From positions 1 to 10,789 of the forward strand of contig JAEDNK010000047.1 of NCBI GenBank assembly GCA_016302545.1: a stretch of DNA of 10,789 nt, in the 5' to 3' direction. The stretch's first letter is position 1, and the number at the start of each line of letters is the position of its first letter. A model generated the notes under the pieces. That model searched no databases, was not told where the DNA came from, and saw only the letters and a program-made list of their open reading frames with translations. The stretch comes from Bacillota bacterium (GTDB taxonomy: Bacteria; Bacillota; Clostridia; Peptostreptococcales; Anaerovoracaceae). Positions 1-6,447 of this stretch are shown piece after piece. The translations under genes were made by a program, and so were the position numbers.

Positions 1-707
1 AGCAGCCTGTCCAGCAGACGCTTTCTGTCATTTATAAACATCTCCGTCACCTGATAGCTTTCCGTGTCCTCGTATTCACAAGTATGTATAAGGCCGTTAT
101 CGAAGGTCAGTATCTCCGCACCCGGCATGCCCAGCAGTATAGGCGAATGAGTTGCAATAATAAACTGTGAACCGCCAGCCGCACAGTTGTAAATTTCCGT
201 GAGCAGGGTCAGCTGGCGCTGCGGTGAAAGAGCCGCCTCCGGTTCGTCGAAAAAGTACAGCCCGCCCGGCCTCAGCTGATTCTGAGCAAGCGCCAGAAAA
301 CTTTCGCCGTGAGACTTTTCATGGTATTTTTGAGATTCATGCCCATCGTCAGCGTACCGTTCTTCCATTGTGGCCACATTGTAAAAGCTTTCAGCTCTGA
401 GAAAATATCCCCAGCGGGCTTTCCTGCTCCCCCTTACAACTCTGATGGCGTCGTAAAGTTCCGAATGAGAGTCATAGGTAGAGAAACTGTAATTTTTTGT
501 GCCGCCTTCCGGGTTGAAGCCACTGGCAATGGCCATTGCTTCAAGAAGGGTGGACTTGCCGCTGCCGTTTTCTCCGACAAAAAAGGTAACATTGCTGTTA
601 AATTCCAGAGTTTTCAACCCCTTCAGTGCTTCGATTTTTCTAAGATAGCTGTCAGCCCCTATCATGGTCCAGTCTATAAAAATACTGTGTATAAATCTCT
701 CATCCAT
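1..707 (-). CDS. Small AAA/ABC-type ATPase (COG3910-like), 3' end outside window
   Basis: The frame is open from an ATG at 707 to the window edge (235 codons, no stop reached), so the C-terminus is missing but probably short. Visible motifs are a Walker A GENGSGKST (residues 45-53), a short signature-like SHGES (132-136), a Walker B LYFFDEPEAALSP (150-162) and a switch-histidine segment IIATHSP (183-189). There is no membrane segment and no long coiled-coil insertion, so this is a soluble single-domain ATPase rather than a transporter subunit or an SMC protein. It resembles the small predicted ATPases grouped as COG3910, whose function is not established. The start is supported by AAGGAG eight bases upstream. 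It begins 24 nt after the stop of the 75-codon gene, so the two are probably co-transcribed. The family call is from motifs; any function would be a guess. Confidence 0.85.
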   Translation of the reverse strand, partial: MDERFIHSIFIDWTMIGADSYLRKIEALKGLKTLEFNSNVTFFVGENGSGKSTLLEAMAIASGFNPEGGTKNYSFSTYDSHSELYDAIRVVRGSRKARWGYFLRAESFYNVATMEERYADDGHESQKYHEKSHGESFLALAQNQLRPGGLYFFDEPEAALSPQRQLTLLTEIYNCAAGGSQFIIATHSPILLGMPGAEILTFDNGLIHTCEYEDTESYQVTEMFINDRKRLLDRL

Positions 708-731
708 CCCTCTTGCTCCTTGCATCCGAAT

Positions 732-959
732 CTAAAGCAGGTCGTATAATTTATACATTGCCAGCATATCGCCCAGTCTGAGCTTGTTTGCCATGAGCTG
801 GCGGTAAGAGGTGGTCTTTTCTTTACCTTCCATTTTCAGTTCTGCCATCTTGACCTCTATATCTTCATATTGCTGCTGCACTGACGACAAAATATTCTCA
901 AAGGCTTCCAGCCGCTTTTCTCTGTCAGATTCAACTATTTTGCTCATTTGTTCATTCAT
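732..959 (-). CDS. Hypothetical 75-residue charged, probably coiled-coil protein
   Basis: This short gene begins at ATG 959 with a GAAGGG Shine-Dalgarno about 11 bases upstream; a second in-frame ATG four codons later is possible. The protein is highly charged and almost free of Pro and Gly. It looks helical throughout, with heptad-like spacing around residues 8-45 (VESDREKRLEAFENILSSV onward), and ends in a more hydrophobic helix, LGDMLAMYKLYDLL. It has no signal peptide, transmembrane segment or metal-binding motif. It lies 24 nt upstream of the small ATPase gene and probably forms a two-gene unit with it, perhaps as a partner or regulator; that role is inference from position only. I do not recognise the family. 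Its reading frame, ribosome binding site and spacing support it being real. Confidence 0.72.
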   Translation of the reverse strand: MNEQMSKIVESDREKRLEAFENILSSVQQQYEDIEVKMAELKMEGKEKTTSYRQLMANKLRLGDMLAMYKLYDLL

Positions 960-1010
960 TTTGAAAACTTCCCTTCATAACCTCTGCGAAAGTTCTCACT
1001 TCTGCCGGGT

Positions 1011-1159
1011 TTTCCCCACAAAACTGTGTGAAAAAACACAGTTTACTGGGGGATTTTTGGATTTATATGGATAATAAGGGTTTATTTCCGATATTTTTTG
1101 CACTTTTTTGCCGAAAATCCCCCAGTAAATCGCCCTTTTTTACGATTTTTTGGGGGAAA
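1011..1159. repeat. Paired-hairpin intergenic element E1 (149 bp)
   Basis: Each end of this element is a hairpin module with the layout TTCCCC, a 2-3 nt internal loop, an AAA-containing stem, an A-rich loop, the complementary stem ending TTT, then ACTGGGGGA. The left module (1011-1053) has a perfect 9-bp inner stem, AAACTGTGT with ACACAGTTT, around loop GAAAAA. The right module (1118-1159) is the same design inverted, with inner stem AAATCG/CGATTT. Just inside each module is a T-tract in the inward direction (TTTTT at 1054-1058, and TTTT on the minus strand at 1117-1114). The 64-bp centre is AT-rich. E2 at 8845-8993 has the same length and plan. E1 sits between the end of rseP and the 75-codon gene. 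I see no target-site duplication. Confidence 0.85.
1111..1159 (-). terminator. Possible rseP-operon terminator formed by the right hairpin of E1
   Basis: Read on the minus strand 63 bases after the rseP stop, this module folds as CCCCC/GGGGG outside and AAATCG/CGATTT inside, followed by ATTTTC. The T-tract is short and interrupted. It is the only terminator-like structure between rseP and the next gene. Termination is inferred, not shown. Confidence 0.35.
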
Positions 1160-1181
1160 TTGCTGACCGCTTGCTGACCGA
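1160..1181. repeat. Two tandem 11-bp units abutting E1
   Basis: TTGCTGACCGC at 1160-1170 is followed directly by TTGCTGACCGA at 1171-1181, differing only in the last base. The pair begins at the base after the right end of E1. E2 has no equivalent flank, so it may be chance or a scar of the insertion. Confidence 0.6.
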
Positions 1182-1222
1182 AGTCTGTCACACCGGCCTG
1201 ATATGGAATAGAACTCCCTCTT

Positions 1223-2257
1223 CTAACCGAATATCCGCGTTATGTCATTCATAGTCACAAACACCATCAGTGCTAGGAGCAGCGCCATACCCACCATGTG
1301 AATTGTACCTTCAACCTTCTCGCTTACAGTTTTACCCGTAATCATCGTATAGATTACAAATATAATTCTGCCACCGTCCAACGCAGGAAGTGGCAGCATG
1401 TTGATGATTGCCAGATTGACACAGATGAGGGCAGTGAGGAAGCCATAGTACCAGAAGCCGTATTCTTCAGTCTGACTAACCATGCTTATCATGCCTACCG
1501 GTCCCGAAAGCTCATCTACTCCCGCCTCGCCGCTAAAGAGTTGCCCTAAGGCGGAAAACATCATTTTAACCATATTCCATGTGGACTGTGCACCGTCAAC
1601 CACCGCCATAAAAGGATTGTGGCTTATTTTACAGGTCACTCCCAGTGCATATCCCTGAACCGGATTGCCTTGTGCGTCAACGCCATCTTTAAGCTGGGGA
1701 ACTACAGATACAGTCTTAACCTCATTGTTCCTCTCAAAGGTCACCTCCATGGCATCGCCGCCGGAAGCCTGAATCGCCTTTGACACATCAGCCCACTGCA
1801 CGATTTGCGTGTCATCTATCTGAAGGAGTTTATCACCTGATATCATGCCTGCCGCCTGTGCCGGCATATCTGCCGCGACTTCTCCTATTACAGTTGTGGT
1901 AAACCCCATAATTCCGATAATCAAAGACATTATGAGAATGGCGCATATGATGTTCATAAATGAACCCGCCGCCAGCACAACGATTTTCTGCCAAGGTTTT
2001 TTATTTCCAAAAGCTCTTGGGTCTGCGGAATCACCGGAGTCTCCGTCTTCGCCCTCCATAGCGCAAAAACCGCCCACAGGCAGCAATCTGATGCTGTACA
2101 GAGTCTCTCTGCCCTGCTTTTTCCAGATGGCAGGACCCATGCCAAAAGCAAACTCGTTAACCTTTACGCCTACCCTCCTTGCCGCAATAAAGTGTCCCAG
2201 CTCATGGGGAAAAATCATTATGCAAAATAATATAATTGCTAATATAGCTGTCTTCAT
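1223..2257 (-). CDS. rseP: RseP/RasP-type site-2 intramembrane zinc metalloprotease
   Basis: M50-family site-2 protease, which cuts transmembrane segments of substrates such as anti-sigma factors and leftover signal peptides within the membrane. The protein has 344 residues. The first transmembrane helix carries the zinc-binding HELGH (18-22). A second hydrophobic segment follows at about 92-120, then a PDZ-like domain at about 120-190 containing GDKLLQID. The C-terminal membrane part holds NMLPLPALDGGR (286-297), whose Asp294 is the expected third zinc ligand, and the last helix is at about 320-337. One PDZ domain fits the Gram-positive form. The ATG directly follows the dxr TAG with no gap. 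An AAGGAG inside the dxr end lies about 12 bases upstream, so translation is probably coupled to dxr. It is the last gene of the operon. The family is certain; its substrates cannot be read from sequence. Confidence 0.96.
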   Translation of the reverse strand: MKTAILAIILFCIMIFPHELGHFIAARRVGVKVNEFAFGMGPAIWKKQGRETLYSIRLLPVGGFCAMEGEDGDSGDSADPRAFGNKKPWQKIVVLAAGSFMNIICAILIMSLIIGIMGFTTTVIGEVAADMPAQAAGMISGDKLLQIDDTQIVQWADVSKAIQASGGDAMEVTFERNNEVKTVSVVPQLKDGVDAQGNPVQGYALGVTCKISHNPFMAVVDGAQSTWNMVKMMFSALGQLFSGEAGVDELSGPVGMISMVSQTEEYGFWYYGFLTALICVNLAIINMLPLPALDGGRIIFVIYTMITGKTVSEKVEGTIHMVGMALLLALMVFVTMNDITRIFG

Positions 2258-3400
2258 CTAACTAAAATACTCCTTTATACTTTCTCTGGCACGGCAGTCT
2301 GCCTCCAGAATACCCTCCAAATCAAGACCATATTCAGGTCGATGCCTATCCATTACTCTTTCCAAAGTGTCCTGTATATCCACAAACCTTATCTTTCCTC
2401 TGAGGAAAAGGTCCACCAAAGCCTCGTTTGCTCCGTTAAGCACTACGGGATAGCTGCCTTCCTCCCTTATGGCATCATAAGCAAAGCCGATACACTTAAA
2501 CACCGAAGTATCCGGTTTCTCAAAAGTAAGGTTCGCTCCCTGTCCGAAGAAATCAAGACCCGGCTCGCTGCTCTTCAGCCTATCCGGATATCCCAGGGCA
2601 AGGCTTATGGGTATTCTCATGTCCGGCACACCCATCTGTGCAATTACGGACTTATCCTCGAATTCCACAGCCGAATGAACTATGCTCTGGGGATGAACAA
2701 GAATCTGAATTTTTTCCGGCGGCGCGTCGAAAAGCCACCTGGCCTCGATTACCTCCAAGCCCTTATTCATCATCGTCGCCGAGTCAACCGTTATCTTGGC
2801 TCCCATGGTCCATCTCGGGTGATTCAAAGCCTGCTCAAGTGTTACTTTTTCCAGCTGCGCAAGAGAATATCCGCGGAAAGGTCCCCCTGAGGCTGTCAAA
2901 AGAATTTTATTCAAAGGTCTTCCTGCGTTGCCCTCAAGGCACTGGAAAATAGCGCTGTGCTCGCTGTCTACGGGCAGTATCTTCACACCCTTGCTGCGAG
3001 CCGCATCCATTACAAGACTGCCCCCCGCCACGAGGGTCTCCTTGTTTGCGAGAGCAATATCCTTCCCCGCCTTTATAGCATAATATGTGGGTTCAAGTCC
3101 TCTCATTCCCACAAGAGCATTGAGAACCATATCACAGCTCCCGCAGGCTGCGTCTATGAGGCCCTGCCTGCCCCAGCCGAATTTCACATCAGGAAAACGA
3201 GAGGCAAAGCGCGCCGCATCCTCCTCCCTTTCGGCAGACGCAAATTCAGGTCTGAATTCCTCTATCTGCTCTGCCAGAAGCTCAGTGTTGGAACCGCATG
3301 TAAGCGCAGTCACCTTAAACCTGTCAGGGTTTTCTCTGACCACATCCAGCGTCTGGGTTCCTATGGAGCCGGTACTCCCCAAAATAGCAACTTTTTTCAT
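2258..3400 (-). CDS. dxr: 1-deoxy-D-xylulose 5-phosphate reductoisomerase
   Basis: Cytosolic enzyme that converts DXP to 2-C-methyl-D-erythritol 4-phosphate with NADPH and a divalent metal, the committed step of the MEP isoprenoid pathway. The 380-residue length is usual. The N-terminal Rossmann motif is GSTGSIGTQTL (8-18). ANKETLVAGG lies at 118-127. The catalytic segment LPVDSEHSAIFQCL contains the metal ligands Asp145 and Glu147. Glu216 in NKGLEVIEARW is the third ligand. ASGGPFRG (170-177) and NHPRWTMG (193-200) form the substrate site and flexible loop. The start is the only ATG that keeps the Rossmann fold intact; AAAGGT about 11 bases upstream is a modest ribosome binding site. It lies 33 nt after cdsA and abuts rseP. 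Its product stream supplies the isopentenyl diphosphate that uppS, in the same operon, consumes. Confidence 0.98.
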   Translation of the reverse strand: MKKVAILGSTGSIGTQTLDVVRENPDRFKVTALTCGSNTELLAEQIEEFRPEFASAEREEDAARFASRFPDVKFGWGRQGLIDAACGSCDMVLNALVGMRGLEPTYYAIKAGKDIALANKETLVAGGSLVMDAARSKGVKILPVDSEHSAIFQCLEGNAGRPLNKILLTASGGPFRGYSLAQLEKVTLEQALNHPRWTMGAKITVDSATMMNKGLEVIEARWLFDAPPEKIQILVHPQSIVHSAVEFEDKSVIAQMGVPDMRIPISLALGYPDRLKSSEPGLDFFGQGANLTFEKPDTSVFKCIGFAYDAIREEGSYPVVLNGANEALVDLFLRGKIRFVDIQDTLERVMDRHRPEYGLDLEGILEADCRARESIKEYFS

Positions 3401-3433
3401 AACAAAATCAACCTTTTATCCCATATTCTAAAT

Positions 3434-4213
3434 CTATGCCAGGAACTCTATGCAGTAAAATACCACAGGCGCCGTAAACAGTACGCTGTCAAATCTGTCA
3501 AGAATGCCGCCGTGACCCGGAATGAGATTACCGTAGTCTTTAATTCCCATCTGCCGCTTAAATGCGGAGGCTGAAAGATCTCCCAGCTGGGAAACTATAC
3601 TTCCGAAAAAGCCAATAATCAGACACAGCACTTTGAAATCCGGTACAAAGAAATGTCCGAACAGCACGCACAAAATCACACTTCCGATGACTCCGCCCAC
3701 TGCGCCCTCGATGCTTTTCTTAGGGCTCAGATGAGGACAAAGCTTATGTTTTCCTATAGCCATTCCCGTAAAGTAAGCCATGATATCTGTACCGAAAGCC
3801 GCCAGGAACACCAGCCAGATCAGCCGGCTGAATGGTGACTGATCGATCAGCACTATATGGAATGACAGGAAAACCGTATAAAAAATGCCCATAAGCGTTG
3901 AGGTCATATCCTGCAGTTTTCTTTTTTCAACATCAAAGCCGTAAACCATTGAAGCTATTACCGCCAGTGCAGCCCAGAACATTACGAATCTATAGTCTTC
4001 CGGAAAGAAGAGATTCAGCCCATAAAGCATTACAGCAGCCGCATATCCCAAAGGTTTGCACGGCACAGTTCCAACAGCCTCAAAGCCTTTATAAAATTCG
4101 TGCAGTCCGATGATTCCCACAATAAAGGCCGCCGCCATAAGCCAGTAACCGCCCAGATAAACTACTATCAAAAGCGGCAGCATTATGCATGCCGAAATAA
4201 TTCTAGTCTTCAT
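3434..4213 (-). CDS. cdsA: Phosphatidate cytidylyltransferase (CDP-diglyceride synthase)
   Basis: Integral membrane enzyme that makes CDP-diacylglycerol from CTP and phosphatidic acid, the branch point for bacterial phospholipids. The 259 residues are dominated by hydrophobic helices, from about 5-38 onward through 243-256. The family signature is clear at 216-243: SAFKR, then KD, then LIPGHGGILDRFDS. Upstream, GTDIMAYFTG (141-150) and SPKKSIEGAVGG (163-174) are the other conserved blocks and carry the metal- and CTP-binding acidic and basic residues. ATG 4213 is preceded by AGGAGGAG nine bases upstream, a strong site. It starts 28 nt after uppS and is followed 33 nt later by dxr, an arrangement conserved across Bacillota. 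Nothing in the protein looks damaged or unusual. Confidence 0.97.
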   Translation of the reverse strand: MKTRIISACIMLPLLIVVYLGGYWLMAAAFIVGIIGLHEFYKGFEAVGTVPCKPLGYAAAVMLYGLNLFFPEDYRFVMFWAALAVIASMVYGFDVEKRKLQDMTSTLMGIFYTVFLSFHIVLIDQSPFSRLIWLVFLAAFGTDIMAYFTGMAIGKHKLCPHLSPKKSIEGAVGGVIGSVILCVLFGHFFVPDFKVLCLIIGFFGSIVSQLGDLSASAFKRQMGIKDYGNLIPGHGGILDRFDSVLFTAPVVFYCIEFLA

Positions 4214-4241
4214 TTTTTTGTTCTCCTCCTATCCGTATACA

Positions 4242-4967
4242 CTATCTCCCTCCGAAGCGTCTTCCTCTGGCGGAAAACTCCTCAATTATGCTTTCAAATT
4301 CCTCCGGTGTAAAATCAGGCCAGAGAGTGTCCGTAAATGCAAATTCGCTGTAAGCCGCCTGCCAAAGAAGAAAATTGGAAAGCCTCTCTTCACCGCTTGT
4401 CCTTATAATAAGGTCAGGGTCAGGGATATTTCCGTTTTCGCTGCCTGTATAAAGAGTTTCGGAGATGATTTCCTCGTTTACCTCCTCAGGCTTTAGGTCA
4501 CCGTTTTCCACAAGGCGGCAGATTCGCTTTACAGCTCTTGTTATTTCTGCCCTGCTGCCGTAGTTGAGGGCAATATTGAACTGCAGTCCGTCGTTGTCCG
4601 CCGTGGTCTCTATGGCCTTTTCAATGCTGACAATGGCTGCCGCAGGAACCTTTTCCCTGTATTCTCCTAAAATGTGGACCCTGACATTGTTTTCGTCAAG
4701 CTCAGCAAGCTCGCTTCCCACGAACTTCACCAGTAGATTGAATATGCCGCCCACTTCCTCCTGAGAGCGTTTCCAGTTTTCTGTGGAAAAGGCATATACC
4801 GTCAGGTACTTTATGCCCATCACATCCGCCTTTTTTATAATCTCCTTCATTGCCAACATGCCCTGATTGTGACCTGTCAGCCTTGAAACTCCGTTTTTTT
4901 GAGCCCACCGCCCGTTTCCGTCCATGATGACGGCAACATGACGGGGCATACTCCTGTTTTCTCCCAT
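4242..4967 (-). CDS. uppS: Undecaprenyl diphosphate synthase (cis-prenyltransferase)
   Basis: Condenses isopentenyl diphosphate units onto farnesyl diphosphate to make the C55 lipid that carries peptidoglycan and wall-polymer precursors. Diagnostic blocks are HVAVIMDGNGRWA (10-22) with catalytic Asp16, AFSTENWKR, FNIALNYGSRAEI, and near the C-terminus RTSGEERLSNFLLWQAAYSE followed by FTDTLWPDF. I place the start at ATG 4967, giving 241 residues, because GGGAG lies 4-5 bases upstream and the protein begins just before the conserved region. A GTG at 5015 would add 16 residues with a poor upstream site, and would place a perfect hairpin (4986-5014) inside the gene. ATG 4949 is also possible but its AGGAG is too close. 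It lies 54 nt after frr, the widest gap in the operon. Confidence 0.96.
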   Translation of the reverse strand: MGENRSMPRHVAVIMDGNGRWAQKNGVSRLTGHNQGMLAMKEIIKKADVMGIKYLTVYAFSTENWKRSQEEVGGIFNLLVKFVGSELAELDENNVRVHILGEYREKVPAAAIVSIEKAIETTADNDGLQFNIALNYGSRAEITRAVKRICRLVENGDLKPEEVNEEIISETLYTGSENGNIPDPDLIIRTSGEERLSNFLLWQAAYSEFAFTDTLWPDFTPEEFESIIEEFSARGRRFGGR

Positions 4968-4985
4968 AATTCTCCCGTTAAGCAA

Positions 4986-5014
4986 TGTGGCTGCCCTCAA
5001 TTCAAGCAGCCACA
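4986..5014 (-). other. Perfect 9-bp intercistronic hairpin between frr and uppS
   Basis: TGTGGCTGC at 4986-4994 is the exact reverse complement of GCAGCCACA at 5006-5014, leaving an 11-nt loop. In the mRNA it forms 7 nt after the frr stop. It is followed by ATTGC and then the uppS ribosome binding site, with no run of U, so it is not a standard intrinsic terminator. It could be a processing, stability or partial-attenuation site. Confidence 0.6.
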
Positions 5015-5021
5015 CACCTTA

Positions 5022-5576
5022 TTAAACTTCCATAATTTCCTTTTCTTTTAATGCAATCACATCGTCGATTTCCTTGATGGTCTTGTCTGTGGCTTTCTGC
5101 ACATCGTCGAGAGCCTTCTTTAAATCGTCCTCTGTAATTTCGTGGTTTTTTTCCAGCTTCTTAAGCTCGTCGTTAGCGTCTCTTCTGAGATTTCTGATGG
5201 CTACCTTGCTGTCCTCTCCCATCTTCTTAACAGTCTTGGTCAGCTCCTTTCTTCTTTCCTCGGTAACCTGAGGAATAACCAGTCTCACGCATTTTCCGTC
5301 GTTGGAAGGGTTGATGCCGATATTGGCAATGTTTATGGCCTTTTCGATCTCGTGAATTGACTTAGGGTCAAAAGGTGAAATCAAAAGAGTTCTCGGATCA
5401 GGGACGGAAATGTTTGACAAGTTCTTAAGAGGTGTCGGGGTGCCGTAGTAATCAACCAGCACCTTATCCAGCAGTGCAGGATTGGCTCTGCCCGCTCTTA
5501 CGGTGTTCAGGTCCTCTTTTAAAACCGATATAGTCTTTTTGCTTCTTTCTTCAAGATGTTTTTTAATACCTTCCAT
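5022..5576 (-). CDS. frr: Ribosome recycling factor
   Basis: Works with EF-G to split the post-termination ribosome. The 184-residue length matches the family. Domain I coiled-coil segments are at the two ends (residues 1-28 and about 105-184), with conserved LNTVRAGRANPALLD (24-38) and, in the C-terminal helices, EERRKELTKTVKKMGEDSKV and IRNLRRDAND. Domain II covers about 31-104, with YYGTPTPLKNLSNIS, DPRTLLISPFD and NDGKCVRLVIP. The ATG at 5576 has GGAGGAG five bases upstream, overlapping the pyrH end region; the intergenic gap is only 15 nt. The product is a highly conserved housekeeping protein and nothing is missing. After the stop, a perfect hairpin precedes uppS, which may separate expression of frr from the lipid genes. 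Confidence 0.98.
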   Translation of the reverse strand: MEGIKKHLEERSKKTISVLKEDLNTVRAGRANPALLDKVLVDYYGTPTPLKNLSNISVPDPRTLLISPFDPKSIHEIEKAINIANIGINPSNDGKCVRLVIPQVTEERRKELTKTVKKMGEDSKVAIRNLRRDANDELKKLEKNHEITEDDLKKALDDVQKATDKTIKEIDDVIALKEKEIMEV

Positions 5577-5591
5577 TTTAACTCCTCCGAA

Positions 5592-6296
5592 TTATTTGAT
5601 AATAGTTCCTATTTTTTCGCCTGCTATGGCCTTAAGTACATTGCCTTCCTCTGCGATGGCAAATACATGAATTTTAATATTGTTATCCTTACACAGGGTC
5701 GCTGCGGTAAGATCCATAACCTTTAAATCCCTTTCCACCACTTCCATGTGAGTAAGCTCGGAGAACATTTTAGCGTCAGGATTTACAGCAGGGTCGCTGT
5801 CGTATACTCCGTCTATGTTCTTAGCCAGCAGTATCACATCTGCCTCCATTTCAGCAGCTCTCAGTGCCGCCGTAGTGTCGGTGGAAAAGAAAGGATTGCC
5901 TGTGCCTGCTCCGAAGATAACCACATCTCCGTGCTCCAGATGGCTTAGAGCCTTTCTTCTGGCGTAAGGCTCAGCTATTTCACGCATTTCTATGGCTGTC
6001 TGCACCTTGGCAGGTACTCCCAGGGCCAAAAATGCGTCCTGCAGCGCCAGTGAGTTCATCACTGTGGCCAGCATTCCCATGTAGTCCGCCGTAGCTCTGT
6101 CCATGTCCTTGCTGGTTCTGCCCCGCCAGAAATTGCCGCCGCCTACCACTATTGCAACCTCCACTCCCAGGTCGTGAATCTGTTTTACCTCGCTCGCCAC
6201 CTTGCGGGTCATTTCCTCGTTTATACCGAAACGCCCGCTGCCTGCCAGCGCCTCTCCGCTTATCTTAAGCAAAACTCGTCTGTATATAGGTTTCAT
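5592..6296 (-). CDS. pyrH: UMP kinase (uridylate kinase)
   Basis: Hexameric bacterial UMP kinase of the amino-acid-kinase fold that phosphorylates UMP to UDP with ATP in pyrimidine nucleotide synthesis. Motifs seen are LLKISGEAL (9-17) with phosphate-binding Lys11, VGGGNFWRGR (51-60), RATADYMGMLATVMNSLALQ (67-86) and GAGTGNPFFSTDTTAALRA (129-147). AKNIDGVYDSDP (158-169) is the nucleotide-binding part. The C-terminal VMDLTAATLCKDNNIKIHVF is typical. I chose ATG 6296 (234 residues) rather than an in-frame ATG at 6335. It has AGGAGG four bases upstream and starts right at the conserved KPIYRRVLLK; the longer form would add 13 unconserved residues. It is the first gene of the six-gene operon and has its own promoter. 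rpsB and tsf, which usually precede it, are absent here. Confidence 0.97.
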   Translation of the reverse strand: MKPIYRRVLLKISGEALAGSGRFGINEEMTRKVASEVKQIHDLGVEVAIVVGGGNFWRGRTSKDMDRATADYMGMLATVMNSLALQDAFLALGVPAKVQTAIEMREIAEPYARRKALSHLEHGDVVIFGAGTGNPFFSTDTTAALRAAEMEADVILLAKNIDGVYDSDPAVNPDAKMFSELTHMEVVERDLKVMDLTAATLCKDNNIKIHVFAIAEEGNVLKAIAGEKIGTIIK

Positions 6297-6346
6297 AAAG
6301 CCTCCTCGCGGCGTGCAAACTCTTTTCGCGCACAATCGCCGGAATC

Positions 6347-6376
6347 ATTATACCATACTTATACCTACAAGAGGAA
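6347..6376 (-). promoter_or_regulatory. Extended -10 promoter of the pyrH operon
   Basis: On the minus strand TGGTATAAT has a perfect TATAAT at 6352-6347 with TG one base upstream (6355-6354), an extended -10 motif. No good -35 lies at 16-18 bp, which fits this promoter class. The leader to the pyrH ATG is about 45 nt and includes a small bulged hairpin, GGC-GTGC pairing with GCAC-GCC, just before the ribosome binding site. The rest of the gap to the ABC exporter gene shows no convincing terminator. Confidence 0.7.
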
Positions 6377-6447
6377 GTCATTTATTGCAATTTTTTTGTT
6401 TTTTACCCTGGGCAAAGCCGTCGTAATTCAGCCTCCTGCATTGGAGC

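Noticed and set aside
960..1010. Promoter for the 75-residue gene and ATPase
   Set aside because: TTATGA and similar hexamers occur but none has a paired -35 at 16-18 bp; I cannot support a promoter here.
811..1074. Plus-strand 87-codon frame over the 75-residue gene and E1
   Set aside because: Most of it is antisense to the minus-strand gene. Its C-terminal PTKLCEKTQFTGG arises from translating the E1 hairpin and recurs in the frame over E2, so it is a repeat artefact.
1011..1159. CRISPR-like array from repeated TCCCC/ACTGGGGGA motifs
   Set aside because: There are only two modules per site, they are inverted rather than direct repeats, and there is no spacer series or cas gene.
4968..5015. 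GTG start of uppS at 5015
   Set aside because: It adds 16 unconserved residues encoded by the hairpin region and has a poorly placed ribosome binding site; ATG 4967 fits the family better.
6356..6447. Terminator after the ABC exporter gene
   Set aside because: On the minus strand the small GGC-TTT-GCC stem is followed by A-rich rather than T-rich sequence, so it does not fit an intrinsic terminator for that strand.
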